Of a stretch of 64,000 bases of DNA, positions 15,832-22,965 are shown in pieces. The translations under genes and the position numbers were made by a program. Each line of letters begins with the position of its first letter. Within the stretch, counting starts at the first letter, position 1. Source of the DNA: Acidovorax sp. A79 (GTDB lineage: Bacteria > Pseudomonadota > Gammaproteobacteria > Burkholderiales > Burkholderiaceae_C); contig NZ_AP028672.1 of NCBI RefSeq assembly GCF_041154505.1, positions 186,001 to 250,000 on the forward strand. Reading direction: 5' to 3'. A model generated the notes under the pieces. It did not search any database. It saw only the letters and a program-made list of their open reading frames with translations, and was not told where the DNA came from.

Positions 15832-18800
15832 TTGCAAGTGGTCCCCTTGAATATCCTGATGGTCGAGGATGAGCCCAACGACGCGGAACTCGTAGCGCAC
15901 GCGTTGCGGCGCGCGGCGTTCAACTTCACGAGCCGCCGCGCGGACACCGAGGAGCGGCTGCGCCATGAGCTGCGGGTGGATGTGCCGGACATCATCCTGT
16001 CCGACTTCAGCATGCCGCGCTTCAGTGGCCTCGATGCCCTGTCGGTGGCCAGGGAGGTGTGTCCGGACGTCCCGTTCATCTTCGTGTCGGGAACCATCGG
16101 GGAAGAGAACGCCATCAATGCCCTCAAGAGCGGGGCGACGGACTACATCCTCAAGCATGACCTGGGGCGGCTGGCCCCCGCGGTCCGCCGCGCCCTCAAT
16201 GACGCCCTGTCGGCACGCGAGCAAAAGCGCACGCAGGAGGCGCTAAGGCACAGCGAATTGCGGTTTCGGCTGGCGGCCTCCACCGGCGATGTGTGGGACT
16301 GGAATGTCGACACGGGCATCGCGCAAATCTCCGCGCAATGGAAATTTCGCCTGGGCTACCAGGACCATGAAATAGAAAATACCGCGGCGGCGTGGCTGGG
16401 CCTGCTGGAGCCGTCCGACCGCCAGATGGTGCTGGACGCTTTCGCTGCCCACATCAGGCAGCAGGTTCCCTACGACGTCGAATACCGGGCACTCGCCAAG
16501 GATGGCTCCTACCGCTGGTCGCATGCCAAAGGGCAAGCCGTCTGGGATGAAAGCGGCAAGGCAACCTATATGGCGGGCTCCGTGGTGGACATCACCGAGC
16601 GCAAGAATGCGGAGCTCAAGGTCAAGCGTCTCAACAGGATCTATGCGGTATTGAGCAGCATCAACTCGCTGATCGTGCGGACGCAGGATCGCAAAGAGCT
16701 GTTTCACGAGGCCTGCCAGATCGCCGTCAATGCAGGGGGTTTTCGCCTGGCCTGGATCGGCATCGCTGACATGGAAGAGCAGCATGTGGCCGCGGCGGCC
16801 TGGGCAGGGGCCGGAGAAGATTACATCGAGCACATTCCCATGGGGCTGAATGTTCTCGAACGTGAGAACCACGGCCTGGTGGGCGAATGCGTCGGGAGCT
16901 CGGAAACCATCCTGGTTCAGGACGTCAGAACCGACCCGAGAATTGTCTTGAGGGATGAGGCAATCAACAGGGGATTTCAGAGCTTTGGCCTGTTCCCGCT
17001 GTCGGTCAACAAGAAAGTCATCGGACTGATGGCACTGTATTCGTCCGAGAGAGATTTCTTTGATGATGCCGAAATCCAGCTTCTGCAAGAACTGGCCTCT
17101 GACATTGCCTTCTCGCTGGACCATCTTGAAAAATCCGAGCGGCTCAATTACCTGGCCTACTACGATGCACTGACGGGGCTTCCCAATAGAAGCCTGTTGC
17201 AGGACCGCCTGGACCAGCTGATTCAAGGCGCCGCCAGCACTGCGGAGGACGCGGCGTGTGTGGCCTTGGTCTGGATGAACATCGACCGGTTCAAGAATAT
17301 CAACGATACCCTGGGCAGGCATGCGGGAGACGCGGTGATCCAGGCGGTGGCCAGGCGGCTGGTGGAAGCCCTGGGCTCCAACGACAAGATTGCCAGAATG
17401 GGTGCCGATCATTTCGGCATCATTGCGACCTATCGCAGTGTTCCCGCGGAAATAGCGCATCTTTTGTCGGAAAAGATATTCCCCTTGATGGACCGTCCGT
17501 TCGTTGTGGAGGCGAAAGAGCTGTACCTGACTTTTCGCACAGGCATATCCCTCTATCCGGACGATGGGCGGGAGGCGGACATGCTGTTTGCGCATGCGGA
17601 AGCCGCATCGCGCGAGGCCGGTGCGGCCAAGGGACGGTATCAGTTCTATACCGCCTCGATGAATACCCGTGTGCACAGCCAGCTGAGCATAGAAAGCAAG
17701 CTGCACAGGGCCTTGGAGAACGACGAGTTCGTTCTGCACTACCAGCCCAAGGTCGCGCTCCTTGACGGAAAAATCACCGGCATGGAGGCACTCATTCGCT
17801 GGAATGACCCCGAGTCAGGATTGGTTCCACCTTCGGTTTTCATTCCCATCCTCGAAGAAACGGGAATGATCATCGATGTCGGCCAATGGGTTCTGGAAAG
17901 AGCCATTCGCGACCATGACAAGTGGCGCAGCCAAGGATTGACACCTCCAAGGATCGCCGTGAATGTTTCAGCCGTCCAGATGCGGCGGTCCGATTTCTCG
18001 AAGATCCTCGGCCTTTGCCTGAAAGGCAGCAAGGGCGGTGAAGTCCCCATCGATATCGAGATCACGGAAAGCCTCTTCATGGAGGATATTGACGTGAACA
18101 TCCAGCGCCTCCACGACATCCGTGAAATGGGTGTCCGCCTGGCGATCGATGATTTTGGGACGGGCTATTCTTCGCTGGCCTATCTGAAGCGGTTTCCCAT
18201 CGATTATTTGAAAATCGACCAGAGTTTCGTCAAAGAGGTCATCTACGACCCCGATGCCGCTGCGATCTGCACTGCGATCATCGACCTGGCCCACAATCTC
18301 AAGCTCAAGGTCATTGCCGAAGGCGTGGAGACAGAGGCGCAAATGAACTATCTGCATCGCAAGAAGTGCGATGAAATCCAGGGGTACTATTTCAGCAGGC
18401 CGGTACCTGCCGAGGATTTTGGACGCCTGCTGGCCGATGGCGTCACCCTCAGGATTCCCGAAAAATCCGCAGAACCCCCCAAGAGAATTCTGATCGTGGA
18501 CGATGAACCAGGAATACTGGCTTCGATGCGGCGTCTGTTGCGGCGTGATGGGTATGAAATATTGACCGCCAACAGTGCAAAAGATGGTTTCGACATCTTG
18601 GCGCAGCAAGAAGTGCAGGTCATTCTTTCAGACCAGCGCATGCCCGAGATGTCTGGAACGGAATTTCTCTCCCGGGCCCGGGAACTCTACCCCGAAACCA
18701 TCCGGATTGTTCTTTCAGGGTATACCGATCTGGAATCCATTTCGGACGCGATCAACCGAGGCGCCATCTATAAATTTCTGACGAAGCCCTGGGACGACGA

Positions 18801-18867
18801 TCTGCTGCGGGAAAATATCCGCGAAGCATTCAGGCACCATGACGCTGCCCAGCGCAAAGGCGCTTGA
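15832..18867 (+). CDS. REC-PAS-GAF-GGDEF(degenerate)-EAL-REC response regulator, probable c-di-GMP phosphodiesterase
   Basis: About 1011 aa, cytosolic. Domains in order: receiver with Asp58 (about 5-120); PAS (140-258); GAF (265-430); GGDEF fold in which GGDEF reads GADHF (524-528), so cyclase activity is unlikely; EAL with GMEALIRW (651-658), VNVSA, ITES, DDFGTGYSSL, LKIDQSF and AEGVE all kept; and a second receiver (about 885-1000) with ISDQRMP replaced by LSDQRMP. Start is TTG 15832, 5 bases after AGGAGG; GTG 15838 is an alternative. It is divergent from the TonB receptor operon and converges with the REC gene at 18923. It probably breaks down c-di-GMP in answer to phosphorylation. Confidence 0.92.
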   Translation: MQVVPLNILMVEDEPNDAELVAHALRRAAFNFTSRRADTEERLRHELRVDVPDIILSDFSMPRFSGLDALSVAREVCPDVPFIFVSGTIGEENAINALKSGATDYILKHDLGRLAPAVRRALNDALSAREQKRTQEALRHSELRFRLAASTGDVWDWNVDTGIAQISAQWKFRLGYQDHEIENTAAAWLGLLEPSDRQMVLDAFAAHIRQQVPYDVEYRALAKDGSYRWSHAKGQAVWDESGKATYMAGSVVDITERKNAELKVKRLNRIYAVLSSINSLIVRTQDRKELFHEACQIAVNAGGFRLAWIGIADMEEQHVAAAAWAGAGEDYIEHIPMGLNVLERENHGLVGECVGSSETILVQDVRTDPRIVLRDEAINRGFQSFGLFPLSVNKKVIGLMALYSSERDFFDDAEIQLLQELASDIAFSLDHLEKSERLNYLAYYDALTGLPNRSLLQDRLDQLIQGAASTAEDAACVALVWMNIDRFKNINDTLGRHAGDAVIQAVARRLVEALGSNDKIARMGADHFGIIATYRSVPAEIAHLLSEKIFPLMDRPFVVEAKELYLTFRTGISLYPDDGREADMLFAHAEAASREAGAAKGRYQFYTASMNTRVHSQLSIESKLHRALENDEFVLHYQPKVALLDGKITGMEALIRWNDPESGLVPPSVFIPILEETGMIIDVGQWVLERAIRDHDKWRSQGLTPPRIAVNVSAVQMRRSDFSKILGLCLKGSKGGEVPIDIEITESLFMEDIDVNIQRLHDIREMGVRLAIDDFGTGYSSLAYLKRFPIDYLKIDQSFVKEVIYDPDAAAICTAIIDLAHNLKLKVIAEGVETEAQMNYLHRKKCDEIQGYYFSRPVPAEDFGRLLADGVTLRIPEKSAEPPKRILIVDDEPGILASMRRLLRRDGYEILTANSAKDGFDILAQQEVQVILSDQRMPEMSGTEFLSRARELYPETIRIVLSGYTDLESISDAINRGAIYKFLTKPWDDDLLRENIREAFRHHDAAQRKGA

Positions 18868-18922
18868 ATGGCGCAAACCGCCCCGGGGATTTTGAAGGCC
18901 CAGGGCTGTGGGGCCGCGGTCC

Positions 18923-19456
18923 TTAGCTGTCCGGCCCCAGGACCTCTCCATTCGGCCCCCATGTCACATGGGTCAGTCCCGGCTCCAGAGCCTCCAATCG
19001 GCGGCGTTCCAGTTCCGTGGCGCTGAGTTGGCCAAACTCGTGACGCCCGACATCGGCCAGATCGTTCTCGTGGCGAAGCTGATCGGCCCGCTCCAGGGCC
19101 GAGCGCACATGCCCGAGAAGGTCTTTCTCATCCCAAGGTTTCAGCAGGTAGCGGAAGACTTCCGCATCATTGACCGCCCGCATCAGGTTTTCCGAATCTG
19201 ACGATGCGCTCAGCACCATCCGCACCGCCCTGGGCTGAATGGTCCGCACGAGGCTCAGAAACTCCACGCCGGTCATCAGGGGCATCCGGTAGTCCGAAAT
19301 CACCACATCGAAAACGGCCTCTCTGAGCTTGGCCAATGCCACTTCCGGTTCCACCGTTTCTTCAATGCGCAGATCAGCCCCGAGTCCCGCTCGCAGGCTC
19401 CGCTTTATCGCCGCCAGGACATGGGGCTCGTCATCCAGTAGGAGAATTCTCTGCAT
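18923..19456 (-). CDS. response regulator, receiver plus short C-terminal tail
   Basis: 177 aa. A receiver domain fills residues 1-125: LLLDDEP acidic pocket, phospho-acceptor Asp in VVISDYRMP, and LLKPWDEKDL with the switch lysine. This form, with the KPWD motif, matches receivers of RpfG-like HD-GYP proteins and is also seen in three other proteins of this cluster. The tail of about 50 residues is charged and unrecognised. Last gene of a six-gene operon, 16 bases after the HD-GYP gene. Confidence 0.88.
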   Translation of the reverse strand: MQRILLLDDEPHVLAAIKRSLRAGLGADLRIEETVEPEVALAKLREAVFDVVISDYRMPLMTGVEFLSLVRTIQPRAVRMVLSASSDSENLMRAVNDAEVFRYLLKPWDEKDLLGHVRSALERADQLRHENDLADVGRHEFGQLSATELERRRLEALEPGLTHVTWGPNGEVLGPDS

Positions 19457-19472
19457 GCCTGAGTCCTTCGTA

Positions 19473-20810
19473 TTACGGTTTGATCGGCAGGATCATTTCA
19501 GTACCGTCCCGTCCCTCGCGCAACCTCAGCCGCTTGATCAGCTCGGCCGTCAGCACGTGGTCCGCCGCGAGCAGCACGGCGCCTTCGGTGGACAGGAGGT
19601 CCCGCGCCAAGATCATTCCCGGCCGCAGCTGTACGGTGCGCAGCATGCGCGGGGGCGTTTCCGCGCCGGGCGCAGCCTTCAGCAGCATTTGCAGGAAGAC
19701 ATCGACGACTTCGGGGTGGAACTGGGTCCCCCTGCCCCGCGCGATCATCGACCTGGCATCCGCGGCATTCAAGGGCGTGGAGCTGAGGTGGCCGATTTGC
19801 AGGTCGTCATACGTGTCCGCCACGGCGAGAATGCACGCGCCCATGGGAATCATCTCCCCCACCAGGCCATCCGGATAGCCCAGGCCGTCGTGCCGCTCAT
19901 GGTGGCTTCGGATGATGTTGGCCACCGCCTGCATGTCGTCAAGCGCCATGAGCGCCTGCTCCCCGAGCACGGCGTGACGGCGGTACTGGACGGTTTCTTC
20001 CTCGGATAGCTTGGGAACAGGCCGGGCCAGCAGGGTATCGGGCAAGGCGATCTGGCCGATGTCGTGCATCAAGCCGGCGATGAACGCGTCCTGCTGGTCC
20101 GCCTCGCTCATGTTCATGGCGCGCGCGGTGCGGCGGGCCAGGTCCGCCACGCGCCGTGAATGGCCGGAGAGCTGCCCTCCCCTCCACTCCATCAGATTGG
20201 AGAACACCTTGATGGAAGTGAGGTAGTTTTTCTTGATCTTCTGGCTCAGCTGGAGCAACTCACTGGTGCGCGCAGCAACCTTTTCCTCCAGGGTCTCATT
20301 GAGCTCCATCAATGCCTGGTTCTTGGACCTGAGAAGTGCCTCCAGGCGGTCCTTCTCATGCTCCAGGGCATGGCGCTCGAACACCTGGTGGGCCGTCGCA
20401 AGCACTTCCCCGTCATCCCAGGGCTTGGTGATGTACCGATAGACTTCACCGCTGTTGATGGCCGCGATGGTGGATCCGATGTCCGCGTAGCCCGTCAACA
20501 GGATTCGCGTCGTTCGGGGCCAGCGCTGGCGCACCTGTTCCAGCAACTGGGCGCCGCTCATTCCTGGCATCCGCATGTCGGAGAAGATCAGGTCCGCGGG
20601 TTCCTGCTCCATCTGGGCAATCGCCTCGGCACCGCTGGTGGCGGTCGTTACCTGGTATCCACTGCCCCGGAACAGGCGCTTGAGCGAAGCCACGATGTTG
20701 GGCTCGTCGTCCACGCACAGAATTCGCCAGACGCGTGCATCCTCCTGCGATTGGCCGACCTCCGGAGACAAGGTCGGAAGAGCGGCCGTGAGGTCGATAT
20801 CGGAGTTCAC
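19473..20810 (-). CDS. REC-HD-GYP response regulator (c-di-GMP phosphodiesterase, RpfG-like)
   Basis: 445 aa. An N-terminal receiver (about 28-145, FSDMRMPG phospho-site) is followed by a coiled coil (EKVAARTSELLQLS) and an HD-GYP domain at about 190-370 with LMHDIGQIALP and HHERHDGLGYPDGL, the residues needed for metal binding and c-di-GMP hydrolysis. A C-terminal segment of about 70 aa follows. It starts 3 bases after the upstream kinase stop and is thus probably phosphorylated by it. Loss of c-di-GMP would be the output. Confidence 0.92.
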   Translation of the reverse strand: MNSDIDLTAALPTLSPEVGQSQEDARVWRILCVDDEPNIVASLKRLFRGSGYQVTTATSGAEAIAQMEQEPADLIFSDMRMPGMSGAQLLEQVRQRWPRTTRILLTGYADIGSTIAAINSGEVYRYITKPWDDGEVLATAHQVFERHALEHEKDRLEALLRSKNQALMELNETLEEKVAARTSELLQLSQKIKKNYLTSIKVFSNLMEWRGGQLSGHSRRVADLARRTARAMNMSEADQQDAFIAGLMHDIGQIALPDTLLARPVPKLSEEETVQYRRHAVLGEQALMALDDMQAVANIIRSHHERHDGLGYPDGLVGEMIPMGACILAVADTYDDLQIGHLSSTPLNAADARSMIARGRGTQFHPEVVDVFLQMLLKAAPGAETPPRMLRTVQLRPGMILARDLLSTEGAVLLAADHVLTAELIKRLRLREGRDGTEMILPIKP

Positions 20811-20813
20811 CCC

Positions 20814-21767
20814 TTACGCCTCCGCTGCGTGGCGTATCGGCAGCGTGACGCGAAAGCGCGTCCCGACACCCGGTTCGCTGAAGACATCGATGCTTCCCAG
20901 GTGCTTCTTGACGATTCCGTACGAAAGCGAAAGGCCCAGCCCGGTGCCCTTGCCGACCGCCTTGGTGGTGAAGAACGGATCGAAGATGCGCCCCAGATTC
21001 TCCTTGGCGATGCCCTCGCCCGTGTCCTGGATCTCCACCCACACCCGTGAGTCGTCGGCGCCGGTGAGGATGGTGATGGTGCCCCTGTCCGCCTGGATGG
21101 CATGGGCGGCATTGACCAGGAGGTTCATGAAGACCTGGTTGAGTTCGGAGGGAAGGCACTCGATGTCGGGAAGCTCTCCATATGCCTTGACAACGTCCGC
21201 CTTGTATTTGATTTCGTTGTTGACGATGTTCAGGGTGGAATCGATGCCGTGGTGCAGATCGGCCAGCACCCACTTCTGGGAGGTGTCCACCCTCGAGAAG
21301 TCCTTGAGGTTCTGAACGATGTTGCGCACGCGGGTAATGCCGTCTTTCGATTCCGCCATCAAGGAGGGAATGTCTTCCTTCAGGAAATCCAGCTCTATTT
21401 TTTCGCGCAATGCCTTGAGGCGCACCGCCACCGGGGTATCACCGAGCGCAGACTCCGCCTCTTCATAGGCCGCGAGCATCTGGAACAGGTCGCTCAGATA
21501 GCGCTCCAGGGTGCCGAAATTGGAGAATATGAATCCAATGGGGTTGTTGATTTCGTGGGCGACACCCGCGGCCAGCTGCCCGATGGATGCCATCCTTTCC
21601 GACTGCATCAGCTTGTCCTGCGCATCCGAGAGCTTTGCATTGAGCTGCGTCAGCTCTTCGTTGGATCGCAGCAGCTCCTTGACCCTGTCTTCCGTGGTGT
21701 CAGGGGACGACACTGCCGACGGCGTGTCCATGGTGCTTTCGCGAAGTAGTGGGTCGTGAGAATTCAT
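20814..21767 (-). CDS. soluble sensor histidine kinase
   Basis: 317 aa with no membrane helix. A coiled coil (VKELLRSNEELTQLNAKLSD) leads into HisKA with the site SIGQLAAGVAHEINNPIGF, then HATPase_c (NQVFMNLLVNAAHAI, DTGEGI, GTGLGLSLSYGIV). The HEINNP variant marks the HPK4/NtrB-like group. ATG 21767 has AGAGG 8 bases upstream; GTG 21776 is possible. It has no sensor domain of its own, so input may come from proteins made by the same operon. It sits between HDOD and HD-GYP genes. Confidence 0.9.
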   Translation of the reverse strand: MNSHDPLLRESTMDTPSAVSSPDTTEDRVKELLRSNEELTQLNAKLSDAQDKLMQSERMASIGQLAAGVAHEINNPIGFIFSNFGTLERYLSDLFQMLAAYEEAESALGDTPVAVRLKALREKIELDFLKEDIPSLMAESKDGITRVRNIVQNLKDFSRVDTSQKWVLADLHHGIDSTLNIVNNEIKYKADVVKAYGELPDIECLPSELNQVFMNLLVNAAHAIQADRGTITILTGADDSRVWVEIQDTGEGIAKENLGRIFDPFFTTKAVGKGTGLGLSLSYGIVKKHLGSIDVFSEPGVGTRFRVTLPIRHAAEA

Positions 21768-21781
21768 GTAGGGCACCTCTT

Positions 21782-22624
21782 TCAGGCCAGGAGTGCGTGG
21801 CAGACAACCTCATGCTGCTCTGCCACCGCATCGAAAACTGCCATGTAGTCACCGTCGGCCAGTGCCAGTCTGCCCCAGGCATCCAGGGCCAGCAAGGGCA
21901 CCATATCGTTTTCCTTGTGAGAAAGATCCAGGCCGTGCGCAATGTTGTCGGCGACATGCACGAGGTCCGTGAGGCACAGGCCGCTGGCAGGCGGCGGGCG
22001 GTGGTGGCATGAAATGGCCGCAACAATCTCCGGCGCAAAATGCCAATGCTCCGCGATCACCCCGCCGACCTCGGCATGGTCAACACCAAAGTAGTGGCGC
22101 TCCGCGGCATGCATCAGGCAATCGTGTTCCAGCTGGTAAGCAATGGCCTGGGCATACTCGTCCTCGTAGGAGCTCACGAGCACCAGCCGCCCGATGTCAT
22201 GCACCAGCCCCAGCGTGAACGCCGCATCCTCGTCCAATCGCGTGCGCTGCGCCAAGGCTCTGGCGGTGAGTGCCGTGCCGATCGCATGGCGCCAGAACGC
22301 ATCAAAGTCGAACCCTTGGCAGCGGGAGTTCGCAAAACCGCCCACCAATCCAGCGGCCGTGGCCACGCTGCGCAGGGTGCGAAGCCCGAGAATCGCGGTG
22401 GCCTCTGCGATGGAGGTGACCTGGCGAGGAAGGCCATAGAAGGAAGAGTTCGCCAGCCGAAGCGTCTTGGCGGCGATGGCCTGGTCGTGCGATATCTTCA
22501 CGGCCAGCTGTTCGGCGGAAACATGGCTGTCCCCAAAGGACTGGATCAGTTCCAGCACCACCGCGGGAAGCGCCGGCAGCTCGTGGACACTGCGCAATAT
22601 GGCATCTGCGGTGAGCTGCTTCAT
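21782..22624 (-). CDS. HDOD-domain signalling protein
   Basis: 280 aa, nearly all one HDOD domain: LPALPAVVLELIQ, ISHDQAIAAKTLRLANSSFY, and an HD-like LGLVHDIGRLVLVS. The family is related to HD phosphohydrolases but usually lacks complete catalysis and acts as a protein-interaction module near c-di-GMP and chemotaxis genes. The start ATG overlaps the stop of the 109-aa gene upstream (ATGA). Function in this operon is not known. Confidence 0.88.
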   Translation of the reverse strand: MKQLTADAILRSVHELPALPAVVLELIQSFGDSHVSAEQLAVKISHDQAIAAKTLRLANSSFYGLPRQVTSIAEATAILGLRTLRSVATAAGLVGGFANSRCQGFDFDAFWRHAIGTALTARALAQRTRLDEDAAFTLGLVHDIGRLVLVSSYEDEYAQAIAYQLEHDCLMHAAERHYFGVDHAEVGGVIAEHWHFAPEIVAAISCHHRPPPASGLCLTDLVHVADNIAHGLDLSHKENDMVPLLALDAWGRLALADGDYMAVFDAVAEQHEVVCHALLA

Positions 22625-22950
22625 GGTGTCTCCGCGGAGCGATATCGCAGGATCAGATGAAACAGCGGATTGAGCTGGCCGGCCCTCATGGCAGGCCGGA
22701 ACAGATGCAGCAGGCGTTTTTCCGTATGTGCCTGCTGTGTGGCTGGATCCAGCTTGTCGACAATGCCCGAAACACCTTCCGGCGGATTGACGAAGACGGT
22801 GTCGATTCCCCGCTGCTGCAGGCTGTTCAGGATCCCGCGCGTGATGGGCGTCCCCGCCGGGAGCAGAAGCTGTCCGTGCGCGTCCAGCACCGGCTGGGCC
22901 AGGAGCATCCCCTCCGGGGTCCATTCAATCGAGGTGGAAAGAGCTTGCAT
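22621..22950 (-). CDS. 109-aa protein with a module found near HD-GYP/HDOD proteins
   Basis: Small cytosolic protein. Its N-terminal half, GMLLAQPVLDAHGQLLLPAG then ILNSLQQRGIDTVFV, resembles the short beta-rich segment that often precedes or follows HD-GYP and HDOD domains. Here it stands as a separate gene whose stop overlaps the HDOD start by four bases. The C-terminal half (residues 60-109) is basic and unrecognised. It may act as a detachable partner of the HDOD protein; this is inference from position only. Confidence 0.7.
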   Translation of the reverse strand: MQALSTSIEWTPEGMLLAQPVLDAHGQLLLPAGTPITRGILNSLQQRGIDTVFVNPPEGVSGIVDKLDPATQQAHTEKRLLHLFRPAMRAGQLNPLFHLILRYRSAETP

Positions 22951-22965
22951 GGGAGTCCGTAGGTG

